From contig CM055092.1 of the NCBI GenBank assembly GCA_029204225.1, forward strand, positions 43,832,433 through 43,896,432: a stretch of 64,000 nt of DNA, in the 5' to 3' direction. Position numbers and translations under genes: made by a program. This DNA comes from Diphasiastrum complanatum. Its lineage: Eukaryota > Streptophyta > Lycopodiopsida > Lycopodiales > Lycopodiaceae. Positions 12,080-23,179 of this stretch are shown one piece after another; positions within the stretch are counted from its first letter, which is position 1; the number at the start of each line of letters is the position of its first letter. The notes under the pieces were generated by a model, which had not been told where the DNA came from, searched no databases, and saw only the letters and a list, made by a program, of their open reading frames with translations.

Positions 12080-12348
12080 TAGAAACTAGAAACAACAATT
12101 GTTAGTTTGAATGTACATGACCTCTCCAACAAATAAAGAGTTTTGTTTTGATGAATGAAATAAGATAGGATTACTCTCAATTTATGAGCTTCAATTGACA
12201 TTAAAATTTCTTTTGATTTTGTGAATACACTCACATCAAAGTGTTAATAATGAAGTTGATCAACAAAAAGCATAAAGTATGCTAGAATTCAGATCACCCT
12301 CAAATTTTCACTAAATATAGCAAGCTTACTATTTTTGGTTGCTAACCT

Positions 12349-12360
12349 GCTCTGATACCA
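12349..12360 (-). other. Copia-E primer binding site
   Basis: The minus strand reads TGGTATCAGAGC, the complement of the initiator tRNA-Met 3' end used by most plant copia elements. It is preceded on that strand by ...TTTTGCA, the LTR 3' terminus; the partial LTR covers about 12361-12535. Confidence 0.8.
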
Positions 12361-12539
12361 TGCAAAATTTCAAATGAAAAGATGACTAAATGATGGATCT
12401 TAGGCCAATAATGATAGTACCAACAACAAATGTTAGACTAATCACTCACTAGCTTGCTAAATTGATCAAAATGCTAAGAAAATGCATATAGAATCAAAAG
12501 AAACTTGAAACCTGCTTAGATCTGAATATACCCCAGACA

Positions 12540-13965
12540 CAACATTGCCACATATCTATCAAAGATCATGATTATCGTGGATCTAACTCCACCAGGTACG
12601 ATCCGAGAGCTTCACATTTTTATGGGCTATGCAAATTACTACCAAATCTTTATCTTATTCTTCGTGGACCTAGCACGACCTATATATAAATTGACAATTT
12701 TTCCTATGAAAACTATTGAAGGCTTGGAGTAATTTGAGAAACTGAAGAATGCTTTGATATCTACACTTCTATTAAGAGCACCAAAGTGGGCTACTGAATT
12801 TCATGTACATACTGATGCTTCCAAATATGCTATTGGATTAGTCTTAACACAGTTGGGGGAATACAAGAAAGATTTTTCAATTAGATTTGTCAACGTTACA
12901 TGGAAAATGATGAAATGAATTATTCCACAATGGAAATGAAGCTTTAGCAATGATTTTTTTGGTTAAGAAATATCGTCATTATTCGATGGCGACGCATTTC
13001 GCTTTTTATACAGATCATCAACTTTTATTGTATTTGGTGAACAAAACATGCAATACTGGATGTATTGCAAAATGGTTACTTTTATTATCCAAGTTTGATT
13101 TTTGTGTTGTTGTTTGAAAGGGCAGACAACACTATATTGCCAATCATGTGTCAAGGATATAGTCAGCATCAATTAATATTGAGGTGGATGACGAGCTACA
13201 TGATGTGGCATTATTTTATGTGAAAGTGGTACGTGAATGGGCAACTGATATTGTGAAGTAGTTGATGCATGGTTAGCCTAATGAGTCATTGACAAAAGTT
13301 CAACAATGAAGATTAATTGGGAAGGCACAACCTTATCAATTGATCATAGGACAATTGTATCGTAGAGGATTTGATGATATTATTCAACGATACATTTTGT
13401 TTAATGAAGTCCTAGATCTAGTTATGTTATCACATGATGGAATGGGAGGGGGACATTTTGTAGCTGACATCACAATTTGTAAGATTTTGTAATCAAGTTG
13501 TTGGTGGCCTTCTATTTATAAAGATATTGAAAAGTTTATACAATCCTGTGATGTTTGTCAACATGCTCGTCGGCTGACTAAACAACATTATGGACCATTA
13601 CATCTAATGTTAGTGCAAGTAACGTTTGAAAAGTGGGGACTTGTTTATGTTGGTCCTATATCCAACGACACATGGATGGTACTCATGCACAATGTATTAT
13701 TGTGGCAACAGACTATATGACCAAATGGGTTGAAGCAATAGTTGTGCGAGTTGTTGATGCAAAATCAATCGCAAAGTTTCTATATGAGAATATCATTGTT
13801 CGATTTGGATGTCCTGTCGAGATCATGACTGATAGAGGAATACGAAACAATCAAATGTCTGTTGGAATTTTTTTTTGTTATTCATCGGTTTAGTACACCT
13901 TACTATTTTTTGCGATATTTTGACAAAAATTGTTGAGGCAAGCCAATCGGATTGGAAACAAAAGT
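12540..13965 (+). pseudogene. Gypsy-G remnant: RT C-terminus, RNase H and integrase
   Basis: Degraded Ty3/gypsy pol with several stops and frameshifts. It starts with the end of RT/connection (FMGYANYY, DLARPIYKLTIFP near 12630-12710), then RNase H (FHVHTDASKYAIG near 12800; HFAFYTDHQLLLYLVNK near 12990-13050). The integrase zinc region follows (CDVC...R near 13549) and the core (VATDYMTKWVEA near 13700, MTDRG near 13826). The last words are ILTKIVEAS then DW just before 13966, where Copia-D's LTR begins, so Copia-D interrupts this integrase. The same words occur in element B, so the two belong to one lineage. The left edge abuts the Copia-E LTR. Confidence 0.85.
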
Positions 13966-14619
13966 TGTGAAAATTGTCAACATTTCCTAGCTAGTTTGAG
14001 GTCTAAATTGGCAATTTTTGTACATAGTTTTGGATCTAACCTTTCACACGTGTGAAAGAGGCCTAGATACTTTTATTTTAGTATGTATTTCATGTTGAAG
14101 AAGTCTCAAACTTCAGGACCTTTGAAATGACACCAAAATCATGTTATTTGGACATATAGGCCAAAATTGGCTATTTTAGGTTACTGGTGCCCTAAAATTG
14201 GGTCCTAAGTTCTAGAGAGAGGAGAGAGAGTCATCTCTCTCACCTATATTAGGCTGAAATTCGTGGAGAACAGGTTGGAGAAACTTATTGTATTGTTGAG
14301 AGAGATCAATAGACCATTGTCACAGTTTCTTCCTCCATTGAGAGCATTGCTTTGTGTATTGTGTTCAAGCTTTTGTGTATGATCTTAAGAGGTTTTCAAA
14401 AGTGGTAGGCTTCTGTTGTAGGGCTGGTATACTATTATTTTTGGCTGCCATCAGTACCTTTTATTAGTTTCTTTTGTCTCTTGAATACTTTGTCAAGTTC
14501 ATGTGTATCAAAGGTAGCATTAGGATGCTTTGCCATTTCTAGCTTTTGTAGCTTGTTGTGCAAAGATCTTAGCCAAGTATTTTTGGAGTTTGGATCCATT
14601 CAAGATCCACTTTCTCACA
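13966..14619 (+). repeat. 5' LTR of Copia-D
   Basis: It begins TGTGAAAATTGTCAAC and ends CTTTCTCACA, a TGTGA/TCACA inverted terminus, immediately before a TGGTATCAGAGC primer site. Length is 654 bp, the same size as the Copia-C LTR (653 bp), and the ends are related to it. No matching 3' LTR was found downstream. Confidence 0.85.
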
Positions 14620-14631
14620 TGGTATCAGAGC
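14620..14631 (+). other. Copia-D primer binding site
   Basis: TGGTATCAGAGC, complementary to the initiator tRNA-Met, lies directly next to the LTR end CACA. Confidence 0.9.
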
Positions 14632-14897
14632 TAGTTGGCTGTTATTTTTAGTAAGGTTTCCATTTATGGTGATATTTGGATGTTTGATCAAGTTCTAGCA
14701 TGATTATGCATTGCACTGTTGATCAAATCTTACTAACCTTGGTTTTGTGAGTTAGCTTGTGGATGAAAAGCATATTTCAAGTCTACTGAAGATCAGAGAT
14801 TGAGAAGAAGCTATTTTGGATCAGATCATAACACCTAATCATTTGTTGATTGTGAGGCTTGTGCACATTCAATACTAACCATGTTGTTCAATGTGTT

Positions 14898-15060
14898 GTT
14901 GACAATCTCCACTTCTGTGGATGAACACTCTCCTTTGTGGATGAACACTCTCCTTAAGTGGATGACAAATACTCTTTGAGTGATTTTTTATTTCTCCAAA
15001 AGTCTGAGCAAAGCTCCCACTTGGATGAAAGATCCCCTTTTGGGTGAACATATTGTCAAC
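14898..15060 (+). repeat. Copia-D leader block with repeats inside an inverted repeat
   Basis: The block is framed by GTTGACAAT (14898-14906) and ATTGTCAAC (15052-15060), exact reverse complements. Inside are repeats of a gtggatgaacactctcctt unit. The same layout exists in Copia-E. It lies in the roughly 1.1-kb untranslated leader between primer site and gag, where packaging or dimerisation signals of LTR elements usually sit. Confidence 0.65.
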
Positions 15061-15752
15061 AATCTTTTGCATAAATTTTGGTGTACTTTGTTGAGCATGT
15101 AAGTAACTCTCCTTATGTAATTTGATTGGAGCATTTGCTGGAAGGTTTTAACCATTATGCAAATGTGTTTTCAGGTTCTTAATAGGTTGAGGAACATTCT
15201 CATGTGAAGTGATCTTCGATCTACATCTAAACACCAAGATTTGACAAGCTAGTGAAGCTAGTCTTTTAATTCACCAAGTGTGCTCTTTCATTCACCTCTA
15301 AAGCTTGTATTTATCATTTGATGGAGTTTATAAACTTTTATAAGTGTGGTTTACATGTGGTTTTACAGGTTGAATTAATATCTTAGTGTGTTCATCATAT
15401 GTTGATCAAGTTTGTTCAATTCTAGGTATTCTTGGCAGCCTAGTCTTGTGTATTTTCTAAGAATGCAAGTAACTCTTCACATCATAACTTGATTTGGTCA
15501 CTTGATGGAAACTTTCAGAGCCTAATCAAGAGTGTGTTCAGGTTGGTTTGAGTTTGTAATCCATTCTTAGTGTGTGCAAAGTGTTGATATGTTTCAATCT
15601 TCCTTTCTATGCTTGGAAACCAGCCAAGTTCAAGATAGAAGTGTTTTAGGGTCCTAGATCTTCTGAGATCTCCTTATCCATCATTTTTTGAGAGAAAAGT
15701 GAGTGCTAGGTGCATTAGGACAGAATCTAAAAGTTAAAGAATAATTATATTC

Positions 15753-16579
15753 ATGGCTTCCAATGGTGGGATCATGTTAGAAACTAATGATAGGTTGAGT
15801 TCATCAAACTACTCTACTTGGAAAGTGAGGATGGAGTCCTTACTTGAGTTGAATGAACTCATGGACATAGTTGCAGGAACTAAAGAGAGACTACCCACAG
15901 TTCAAGAGCAACAAAGGATTGATAAGAAGGCTAAAAGGGTCTTCATATCATTAAAATGAATGTTACCAATGAACTTCTCAAGGAAGTTGGTAAAAGTCAA
16001 AGTGCAAGTAAGGCATGGAATGCCTTGAAGAAGCTCTTTGAATCAAAGTCCACATCTAGGGTATTGACCCAAAGGAGCCAAATATTTTCTAGCAGACAAA
16101 GAGAGGGAGAAAGTGCTCATGCATTTGTCTTGAGGGTTAAGTCCTTAAGTGATGATCTAGCATGCATTGATGAAAGCATAAAAGATGGTGAAATAGTCCA
16201 GGTTATGTTGAATGGTTTGCAAGATGAACATGCTAACCTTGTGCAGAGTTTTGCCATTCAAAGAGTCTTGCCAAGTGTGGTTGACTTGCAAGAAATCTTA
16301 TTGGTTAAAGAACATAGGTTGCAATCAAAGCTTGATGGTGCATCCTTGCAAGGTGGAGGTGAAGAGACTTCCTTCACAAAAGGAAAAGGTAAAGGCAAAG
16401 GGAAATGGTCCAAAGGTGGTAACTCGGATCATGATGATCACTCTTCCTCCTCCTCTTCTACTTCTTTTAGAAAGAAAGATAAGTCAAAGTTCAAGTGCTT
16501 TTATTGTGGGATAAAAGGTCATTTTGCAAATGAATGTCATAAGAAGCAAAGTAATGAAGGTAGACTTTTGTACTTCTAA
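15753..16579 (+). pseudogene. Copia-D gag (frameshifted)
   Basis: It starts at ATG 15753 with a Gag N-terminus like Copia-C (ETNDRL, NYSTWKVRMESLLE). A single-base change near 15935-15955 shifts the frame so that the second part continues from about 15956 with NVTNELLKEVGK. The C-terminal part has a GKGKGKGKW basic stretch, a Ser-rich run and a CCHC zinc knuckle (CFYCGIKGHFANEC, near 16498-16539). A second frameshift near 16555 separates it from the protease frame. Gag would form the virus-like particle; this copy needs two corrections to be read through. Confidence 0.85.
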
Positions 16580-17693
16580 TGAGGATCTAGATTCTTGTAA
16601 TTCTCTCATGATGTGTTCTTCAAGTCTAATGTCAAGTGGAAGTGACAAGGATTCATGGTGGATAGATAGTGGATCTAGTTCACACATGACTAGTCACAAG
16701 GAGTTCTTTACGTCTTTGATCTCTTATGTTGGGACCAAGAAAGTGGTTCACATGCCAAATGGTGGTGAGTGTATGATCAAAGGTATTGGCTCAATTCCTA
16801 TTTGTCTTTCTACTAATAGGAATGCAAGGCTTGACGGTGTTCTTTACATTCCTTCTCTTTCAAGGAATTTGCTAAGTGTTGGTCAAATGTTAAAGAAAGA
16901 GTACAAGACAAAGTTTGTTGGGGATGTTTGCTTCATTACTAAGGGAGATGTCTTGATTGCTAGGGGCAATAGACAAGGTAGACTTTACAAGCTTGATGCA
17001 TTTGTTATGTCTAACAAGAGGAATGAAATGGATTTTGGTGGTTCTCTCAACTTTCAAAAGTCAATTCCTAGCATCAATAAGATTGGTATATCTTATGCAA
17101 AGTCTAAAGAGCTTCCTTATGCTAGATCTAGGTTGAGATCTAATGAGCTTCTTGGAGATAGTTATTGTTGTGGTAACTTGGCAACATCTAGTGAATCTAT
17201 GATCAATGTTTTGGATTCATTGGATCTTGAGGATGGACTAGTGCTACCTACTAGTCAAATGGAGTCATGTGGTTCTAAATTAGTATCATGTTTGAACTCT
17301 TCTACTCATAGATTATCAAGTCTTGGTGGCTCTTCAATGGAACTACATGGCAAGTGCAAAAATGGAAAAGATAAGAAGAGAGCTAGCTTCATCAATAAAG
17401 GTGATGAAAACTTGTCTTTGGAAATTGTTGTTGCTAATGACTTATTTACTCATTTGGAAAAAGCTAATGCTTTGAGCATGATGGAAGAAAAAGTTTCTTT
17501 TGCATCTTTATGTGATGAGTCCAAGAAAGTCATTTGTGCAACAAGTGGTGTCACATGTATTCATAAAGAAATTAGATTGAATGGTTCTATCATGAGACTT
17601 GGTGAGGAATATCTCAAGTCAAAAGGAAGAGATGAATGTGAAGTGTTCAAAGTAAGATGTACTTTGAATGATGCTTTTGTGAATGATAGTTAG
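16560..17693 (+). CDS. Copia-D protease fused to unknown coding sequence
   Basis: This is a long open frame (open from 16524). It first encodes a copia aspartic protease (WWIDSGSSSHM near 16660-16690, then ARLDGVLYIPSLSRNLLSVGQML), with D in DSGSS as the catalytic residue. After about 16990 (GNRQGRLYKLDAFV) the expected GAG-pre-integrase HHCC motif is absent. Instead there are about 230 residues I do not recognise, apart from a possible trace of the copia linker (SKELPYARSR, compare the LPYTRS word in Copia-C). Neither integrase DDE nor RT motifs follow. The region is Ser/Lys-rich, without membrane segments, and contains LDLEDGLV, also found in Copia-E. The length of the open frame argues for recent coding, but the function is unknown. 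Confidence 0.55.
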   Translation, partial: VDFCTSNEDLDSCNSLMMCSSSLMSSGSDKDSWWIDSGSSSHMTSHKEFFTSLISYVGTKKVVHMPNGGECMIKGIGSIPICLSTNRNARLDGVLYIPSLSRNLLSVGQMLKKEYKTKFVGDVCFITKGDVLIARGNRQGRLYKLDAFVMSNKRNEMDFGGSLNFQKSIPSINKIGISYAKSKELPYARSRLRSNELLGDSYCCGNLATSSESMINVLDSLDLEDGLVLPTSQMESCGSKLVSCLNSSTHRLSSLGGSSMELHGKCKNGKDKKRASFINKGDENLSLEIVVANDLFTHLEKANALSMMEEKVSFASLCDESKKVICATSGVTCIHKEIRLNGSIMRLGEEYLKSKGRDECEVFKVRCTLNDAFVNDS

Positions 17694-17792
17694 GGTTCAT
17701 TATCATTATCTATATCATTGATTATAAGTCCAGGTTTGGCAAGAAAAAGTACTTCAATCATTCTTATGTTGAAGGTACCATGTATTCTTTTC

Positions 17793-18332
17793 ATGGCTTC
17801 TAATGTTCGAGATTCTTCCATTTCTTATGATGCAACTATCAAGAGGAAGATTGCTAACTTTTGTGGTGTGATCATTAAGAGGGAGTCTTGTGAAGGAATG
17901 GGCAAAGGAAGAGTGACTCTTGGGAAGATCCAAGACATGGATCTTACATCTCTTCATCAACTCAAAGGATGCTATGATTGTGGTGGAGTGTTCATGCATG
18001 ATCAAGATGGCAAAAGGTTGGATGAAGAAGACTACATGGAGCAACTCAAGTGGCAATTTTTTCAAGGCAAGAAAGATCTCATTGGTGAGCTCATTGAGGT
18101 TTGGCTTGAGCTCAAATGGGCTGGTTTGATTAGGTTTGATACTCAACTTCATCTACTCTACTTCATGTTGGATAGAATTGTAGAAATCTATCTTTTGGTT
18201 TATGATGGTGACATTGTTTTCACTAACTATAGTGAAAGGTTGAAATCAATCAATGATGAGATCTTGTGGGATGTTAATCATGTGTTTGAGAGGGAGTATC
18301 TTCAAAGGTTCAGATCGCTTGTCCTTGAATAG
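17793..18332 (+). CDS. unknown protein downstream of Copia-D protease ORF
   Basis: Open from 17718; the ATG at 17793 (MASNVRDSS) gives 179 residues. It is separated from the previous frame by one stop and about 100 nt. Composition looks coding: charged helical stretches (DEEDYMEQLKWQFF, VWLELKWAGLIRF) and a CYDCGG pair near 17970. I find no copia pol motif and no family I can name. It sits where integrase/RT should be in an autonomous copia. It could be an element-encoded accessory protein or a captured, decaying host fragment. Confidence 0.35.
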   Translation: MASNVRDSSISYDATIKRKIANFCGVIIKRESCEGMGKGRVTLGKIQDMDLTSLHQLKGCYDCGGVFMHDQDGKRLDEEDYMEQLKWQFFQGKKDLIGELIEVWLELKWAGLIRFDTQLHLLYFMLDRIVEIYLLVYDGDIVFTNYSERLKSINDEILWDVNHVFEREYLQRFRSLVLE

Positions 18333-20995
18333 TTAAAGCAATTGAGTGTGTACTAATCAATACATGGGATGTTCGGTGCCATCTTTCTATATAACAAAGG
18401 GGTTTTGGCTAGGAACAATTAGACCATCTATAATAGCTCAAAAACTGGACATTGGACCTTTGTTAAAATTGTCCAGTTTCAGCATGATAGTTTTTGGTCA
18501 TTCAAGACAAGTCATTGTAGGCATTTAGAACAATGGTTTAGGAAGTCAAATAGGTTGTAGCTATTTGGACATGAAAAATCATTTCATAGATTTGTGCTAG
18601 CTTTATTCATGGGTCCCAAATTAACATGTTTTTTGGTACTTAGTGAGACTCACCAATTGTATGATGTAAAATTAGGTTTGAAGAGTTGTTCTACGGTTTT
18701 GATATTAGGTTTAGAGTTGTAAGAACAGATCCCAAATCCTAAATCTCGTATTAGGGATGAAACTATATCTACCTCATGTGCTCTTCACTTCTACAATCAA
18801 GAGCTTGAGCTTGCGTCCTCTAATAAGACATTATTTTTGTGTGGTGTTTTTCCTATGCTTTTAGCTTGAGTAATTTTCAACACCTAAGGAGATCATTACA
18901 TCAAAATTTGGTGAATGGAAGGTTGTGTCTAATGTCAAATAGAATTACAATTTTGCATGTGACAGGCTACGTGCTAGTCTCACACTACTTTGCCTTCTCC
19001 TGGAAGTAGCTACACCTTGCTATAACTACTACTTTTAATATCATTAATGCCCATTGACTAGCTATCGATGTTATCAACATGGCAACATGGCACAATTCTC
19101 ACCTAATAGTATGAATATGTGTTAATAGGGCATAAAGTGCCATCTCTAATGTATATCTATCTTTTCATTGTCTATCTTGAGAAGAGACGTATAATATTTG
19201 TCCACCAAACAATGTATCTTGAGCCAAATTCACACTATTTGTGTTGCTGCCAACCTTGGGAAGATTTTGCACTATCTTCCTTGCAAATTATCCCAAACCC
19301 TTCTTATTTTTTTACATCCATAGGGCATATTAGACTATTTGTAGTTAGCCTATACACTACTTGGAATAATAAGAATGAAAGAATATGACATTGTTGTAAG
19401 TCTATCTTATTTGCATGACTATATGGCACTATTTGCATTACATCAAAATATATAGGGCCTTTTACTCTTGATTGAAATTACCCTTTTTGAATGTGGATAA
19501 TCAGATCATTACTCATCTATTCTACCAGTACAATCATTTTCTTGGGATCCTAATATGGAAATGTACCAAGACCGCCTACCCTACACATTCATTTTTAAAG
19601 GCCCAAGGGCTAATGGCACCCTCCTCTATCGATTGTGGGCTTATTATGGACAATTTGTTTGACATGAAACAAGCTAGTTTTCTTAGGGGGTGGACCATCT
19701 ATCTCTATTACCAATTTTATAAGTCATTTAAGTTATCATTTGGCTATCAATATTTTGAATACTAGTGGCCTTTCCTCATAGTTTGTCAACTTCACAATAA
19801 GCAAGGCATTTCCAGGTGCTTAGTTACACTAGTTACTTGATGTCTTACCCAAATTAGTGATTGGGGGCTACTATCAATATGTGCTAAGTTTGGTCATTCT
19901 AGTCTAGTTTATATTTGTACACTTCTTATAACACAATGCTTTTGAGCCATTTACTTGCAACAATTTTCCAGGACTTCCCTTGTTAACGATTCGTCTTATT
20001 CTTTACTTGTACTGCTTTCAACTTTATCCTTGTTACATAAGCTTAAAAGCAACTTTCTTGGATACATAACTTCTCTTTTACTTCCTTTGTCCTTGGCTTG
20101 CATCTATTCTCAATAAATCTTAACTCCTTAAACTATTTATGAATGTGGCAATGGGACTTAAGATATTTTAGATATATTTCAGAGATATTTATGTGATTTA
20201 ACAATCTTTTAAAAAAGGAGGTGTAGCCACTTCATGATTGAACAGCCTTGCTTCTGACAAAGGGCTCATATGTTGGTCATGAAACAACATCAAATTAATA
20301 AACTCTCACAAACTTTGATTCCTAGAAGAATGTGACTTACAAGCTTAATTAGCTCGATGAATACATTACTTTTCTTTGACTTGGATTGTCGTAGTCTCAA
20401 AGTTGATAGTTGTTAGTTTCTCACCAAAAATAATGGGCTAGCAACTATTGTAATATTTCTTAATGCTTCAAGCTATTTATGGACATGGCATGTCTTAATG
20501 TCTTAATGTGACTAGATATATTTGAGATAAATTAATAAAGATATAACAAATGTTTATGATATGGCCTAAGTACATACGTCAAAAATGAACTGAGGCCACT
20601 TCATGATTGATAACACTTGTACTTGCTACAAAGACTTTTCAAAGGGCTTGTTGCTTGGTTAAATTTAATTTTTAAATAATCTATTGGAAGTCGGGTTCAC
20701 AAAATCAATCATCCAAACAATTTGTCAACAATAACTCTACTCTCATTGATATGATGTGTAAGACAAAATTATATCCTTTTATAGATGTAAACATGGCACG
20801 ATGCATTATGTGGCCCCATGAAGTTTAAATAAAAATTGGAAAGTAACATAAGAAACAATTTGAACTCCAATAAGGATGTTCTCTTGATGAACCTTAATAT
20901 GACTCAAAAATAGATCCCTGAAGTCTTGATTGGGCCTAGCATTAAAAAGTATCCTTCTAGAATTTCCTTTACCAAAAAAGACTATTGGCCAATAT
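18333..20995. other. gene-free interval between Copia-D and Copia-A
   Basis: No long frame, no LTR end and no 3' LTR for Copia-D could be found. It contains a diverged duplication of about 160-200 bp, with units at about 20115-20275 and 20455-20660 sharing 'gccacttcatgattga' and 'caaagggct' words. The right border is the Copia-A LTR start. Confidence 0.5.
20115..20660. repeat. diverged direct duplication
   Basis: Unit 1 (about 20115-20275) and unit 2 (about 20455-20660) share ordered words: aactattta/agctattta, atatatttcagaga/atatatttgagata, gccacttcatgattga and caaagggct. The spacing between them differs, so this is an old duplication. Confidence 0.5.
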
Positions 20996-21577
20996 TGTTG
21001 GGTTTATATGAAGCGAAATGATTGTGTTTGAATATACTATTTATTAACTCTGATACCACCCTTGCTAAGTGCGATATTCAGTCAAAGGAAAAACTCAACA
21101 TTAAATTATGACATGATCTTTACCAATTTGTTGATTCAAACGATTACTTAGATCGACCAGAGGAATATCCTTGTAGGAGTCGAAGAAGGGAGCGAAACAA
21201 TTAGGCGTCTAAGACAACTATGCTTTTTTCAAATGAGATATTCCGAATGAGTCGTGGAATGAGTATCAGTACACAAGAGAGAAATTATCAAAAGGTTCGA
21301 TAGTGGAACACACATAAGAAAATAGAGAATTTGTATTAATCTGTTGTGAATACAACTATCAGATCATGATCTTGTGCTTGAGAATGGTTCACAGTAGTAG
21401 TGCACTATGTGTTGTGATTTTACTATGCTAGTTACAAATTAATATTATCTCTACATCTTGAATTACCTTTACTCTCTCTGAAATCTCTAATTTTATGGAA
21501 TCAGATAGTCTGATAGAAGGGAGTTCACCAAGGAACTCTGATTCACGCTACCACTGATTATTGACTCTCTTTTTTTC
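20996..21577 (-). repeat. Copia-A 3' LTR, left part (split by element B)
   Basis: On the plus strand it begins TGTTGGGTTTATATGAAG and matches the right LTR starting at 47675 for nearly its whole length (tgataccaccct, gatattcagtcaa, ctgattcacgctaccactgattattgactct). The rest of the LTR resumes at about 31465. On the element's own strand the LTR runs TGTTGGAG...CCCAACA. The 5 bp outside this end are AATAT; the 5 bp outside the right LTR are AATAG, a plausible slightly decayed target duplication. Confidence 0.85.
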
Positions 21578-22316
21578 TGTTGGAGGGTTTGATCCCAAGG
21601 CAACCCTAACCCTAGTTAATAAGTGAGAGGGATTTGGCACCCTGTAGTGTAAGTTCAACCCAATGATCACATAGTTATTTGATTAGTTACAAGTCAATAA
21701 AAAGACTCTAGTCCTTTTTGTGGGAATTTGAATGTCGCAGGCCTAAATGTCAAGTTAGTGAATAATGTTGGGTTTCCCTCCAATTTGGATGGTTCTCACT
21801 CTTTTTTAAATTTGAATAATTAGAGAGGCAGCAATGGACCAATAGAATTCAGAGGCCAGAGTCCTCCTCTCTACTATAAAAAGGGACCAACTTGAGCTCC
21901 TACACATGTTCATTTCCTCATTTCAATAAAGCAGATTGGTTCTCTTGTGAAATGGATTGATGAATATCCTTGCTCTCTATCATTTTTCCTCCATCTCTAA
22001 TGCTTTCTTTGGATTTGCTAATTATTGGATCTGATTGTTATTGGGATTGCATGCTATTATGCTTTTTATGAGAGAGAAAGGGAGAGAGAGAAAGAGTAAG
22101 CTATTTTGTTGTGGATCTAGTGTTAGTGGATGTAGTGTTAATGCTTAGCGTTAATGGATGTTAGAGTTAGATGTGAATCTTCCATTCATGCTGAAATCTA
22201 AACTATACTATCGCTCTCATGGGAACAAATCTATGCATGATAACTAACTTCATCTCTTTGATGCTAGATTTATTAGATCTTGGATTGAGGTTAGTCAAGG
22301 AAAGAAATCCACTACA
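21578..22316 (+). repeat. element B 5' LTR
   Basis: 739 bp, TGTTGGAGGG...CCACTACA. It contains CCCTAACCCTAG by chance, a TATA-like ctataaaaaggg at about 21874 and an AATAAA shortly downstream. It is clearly homologous to 30717-31459 with scattered substitutions. A four-base direct repeat TTTT plus one mismatch flanks the pair (ttttc/ttttt). Confidence 0.9.
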
Positions 22317-22829
22317 ATTTTGGCGCCATTGCCGGGGAGCTACGCCAATTTTTGAGTTTGCAGCATGTTTGTTGGATGGTTAGCTTGCATTAGGCATCTT
22401 GTCATGGCATGAATAGTGTTAAATCTGCATTTAGGATTAGTTTGGGAGTGATTTTGCTTGATTTGAGTGGATTTGCTTGTTTGAAATCTAAGGTTTTTTC
22501 AGAGGATCAGTTGTCATATTGCCATATTTTTGCCAAAAAAGTCTCTTTTTTGCAAAAATACCAGTATTACTCTTGATTCTTTACCAAAACCTTCGCCGAG
22601 TTTCCAGAATATCTATTTTTAGTAAACTACTATTTTTTAGTTCGACAAACATTATTCTTGACCATATCATAGAAAATCTTGATTTTTACCCTCGCCAAAC
22701 TACATAAACTGTGTTTTTTTGTGTCAGAAACCTTCGTCGGGTTTACCCTAGCTTTATTTGTGTCAGATTTTGAAACTGAGAGTTTGACGAAGGTTATTTC
22801 CATACAAATTGTCTGGAAAAACCTAATCA

Positions 22830-22865
<36 letters not shown>

Positions 22866-23179
22866 CCAAAAATAGTATTGTTGAACCTTCGTCAAGCCAA
22901 TCTTTGTCTAGGGAACCTTTGCCAGTACTATTTTTAGATTCTGATTTTTCAGATCAAGTCTCTGTCAAAATTTGGATCAAATCTGATACAATCTGATTTA
23001 GATTATAAGAAATTTTTCATTTTTTGAGAAGTATCGATTGATTGAACTTCGGATCTTTTCCACGATATAGAAATCAAATTCTTGAAAAGTGAAATAGATC
23101 TAGCAAATCTGATCTGAGATAGTTTTGAATGAAAAATCTAGATCCAATCTCATTGTCTGTTTGATTTGAATCTGAGAAG
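22317..23179 (+). other. element B leader with 31-bp poly-T
   Basis: Non-coding leader between primer site and gag. It has a 31-base T run at 22835-22865 and several repeats of a ccttcg(c/t)cgggttt-like word. Similar ccttcg/tttgcc words recur after RNase H (about 27540-27640). Confidence 0.6.
22321..22338 (+). other. element B primer binding site (tRNA-Asp type)
   Basis: TGGCGCCATTGCCGGGGA, four bases after the LTR end. It closely resembles the TGGCGCC...GCCGGGGA site of Athila/Tat gypsy elements, complementary to tRNA-Asp. Confidence 0.85.

Noticed and set aside
21615-21625. CCCTAACCCTAG resembling a telomere repeat
   Set aside because: Fewer than two units, present in both LTRs of element B. 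It is ordinary LTR sequence.
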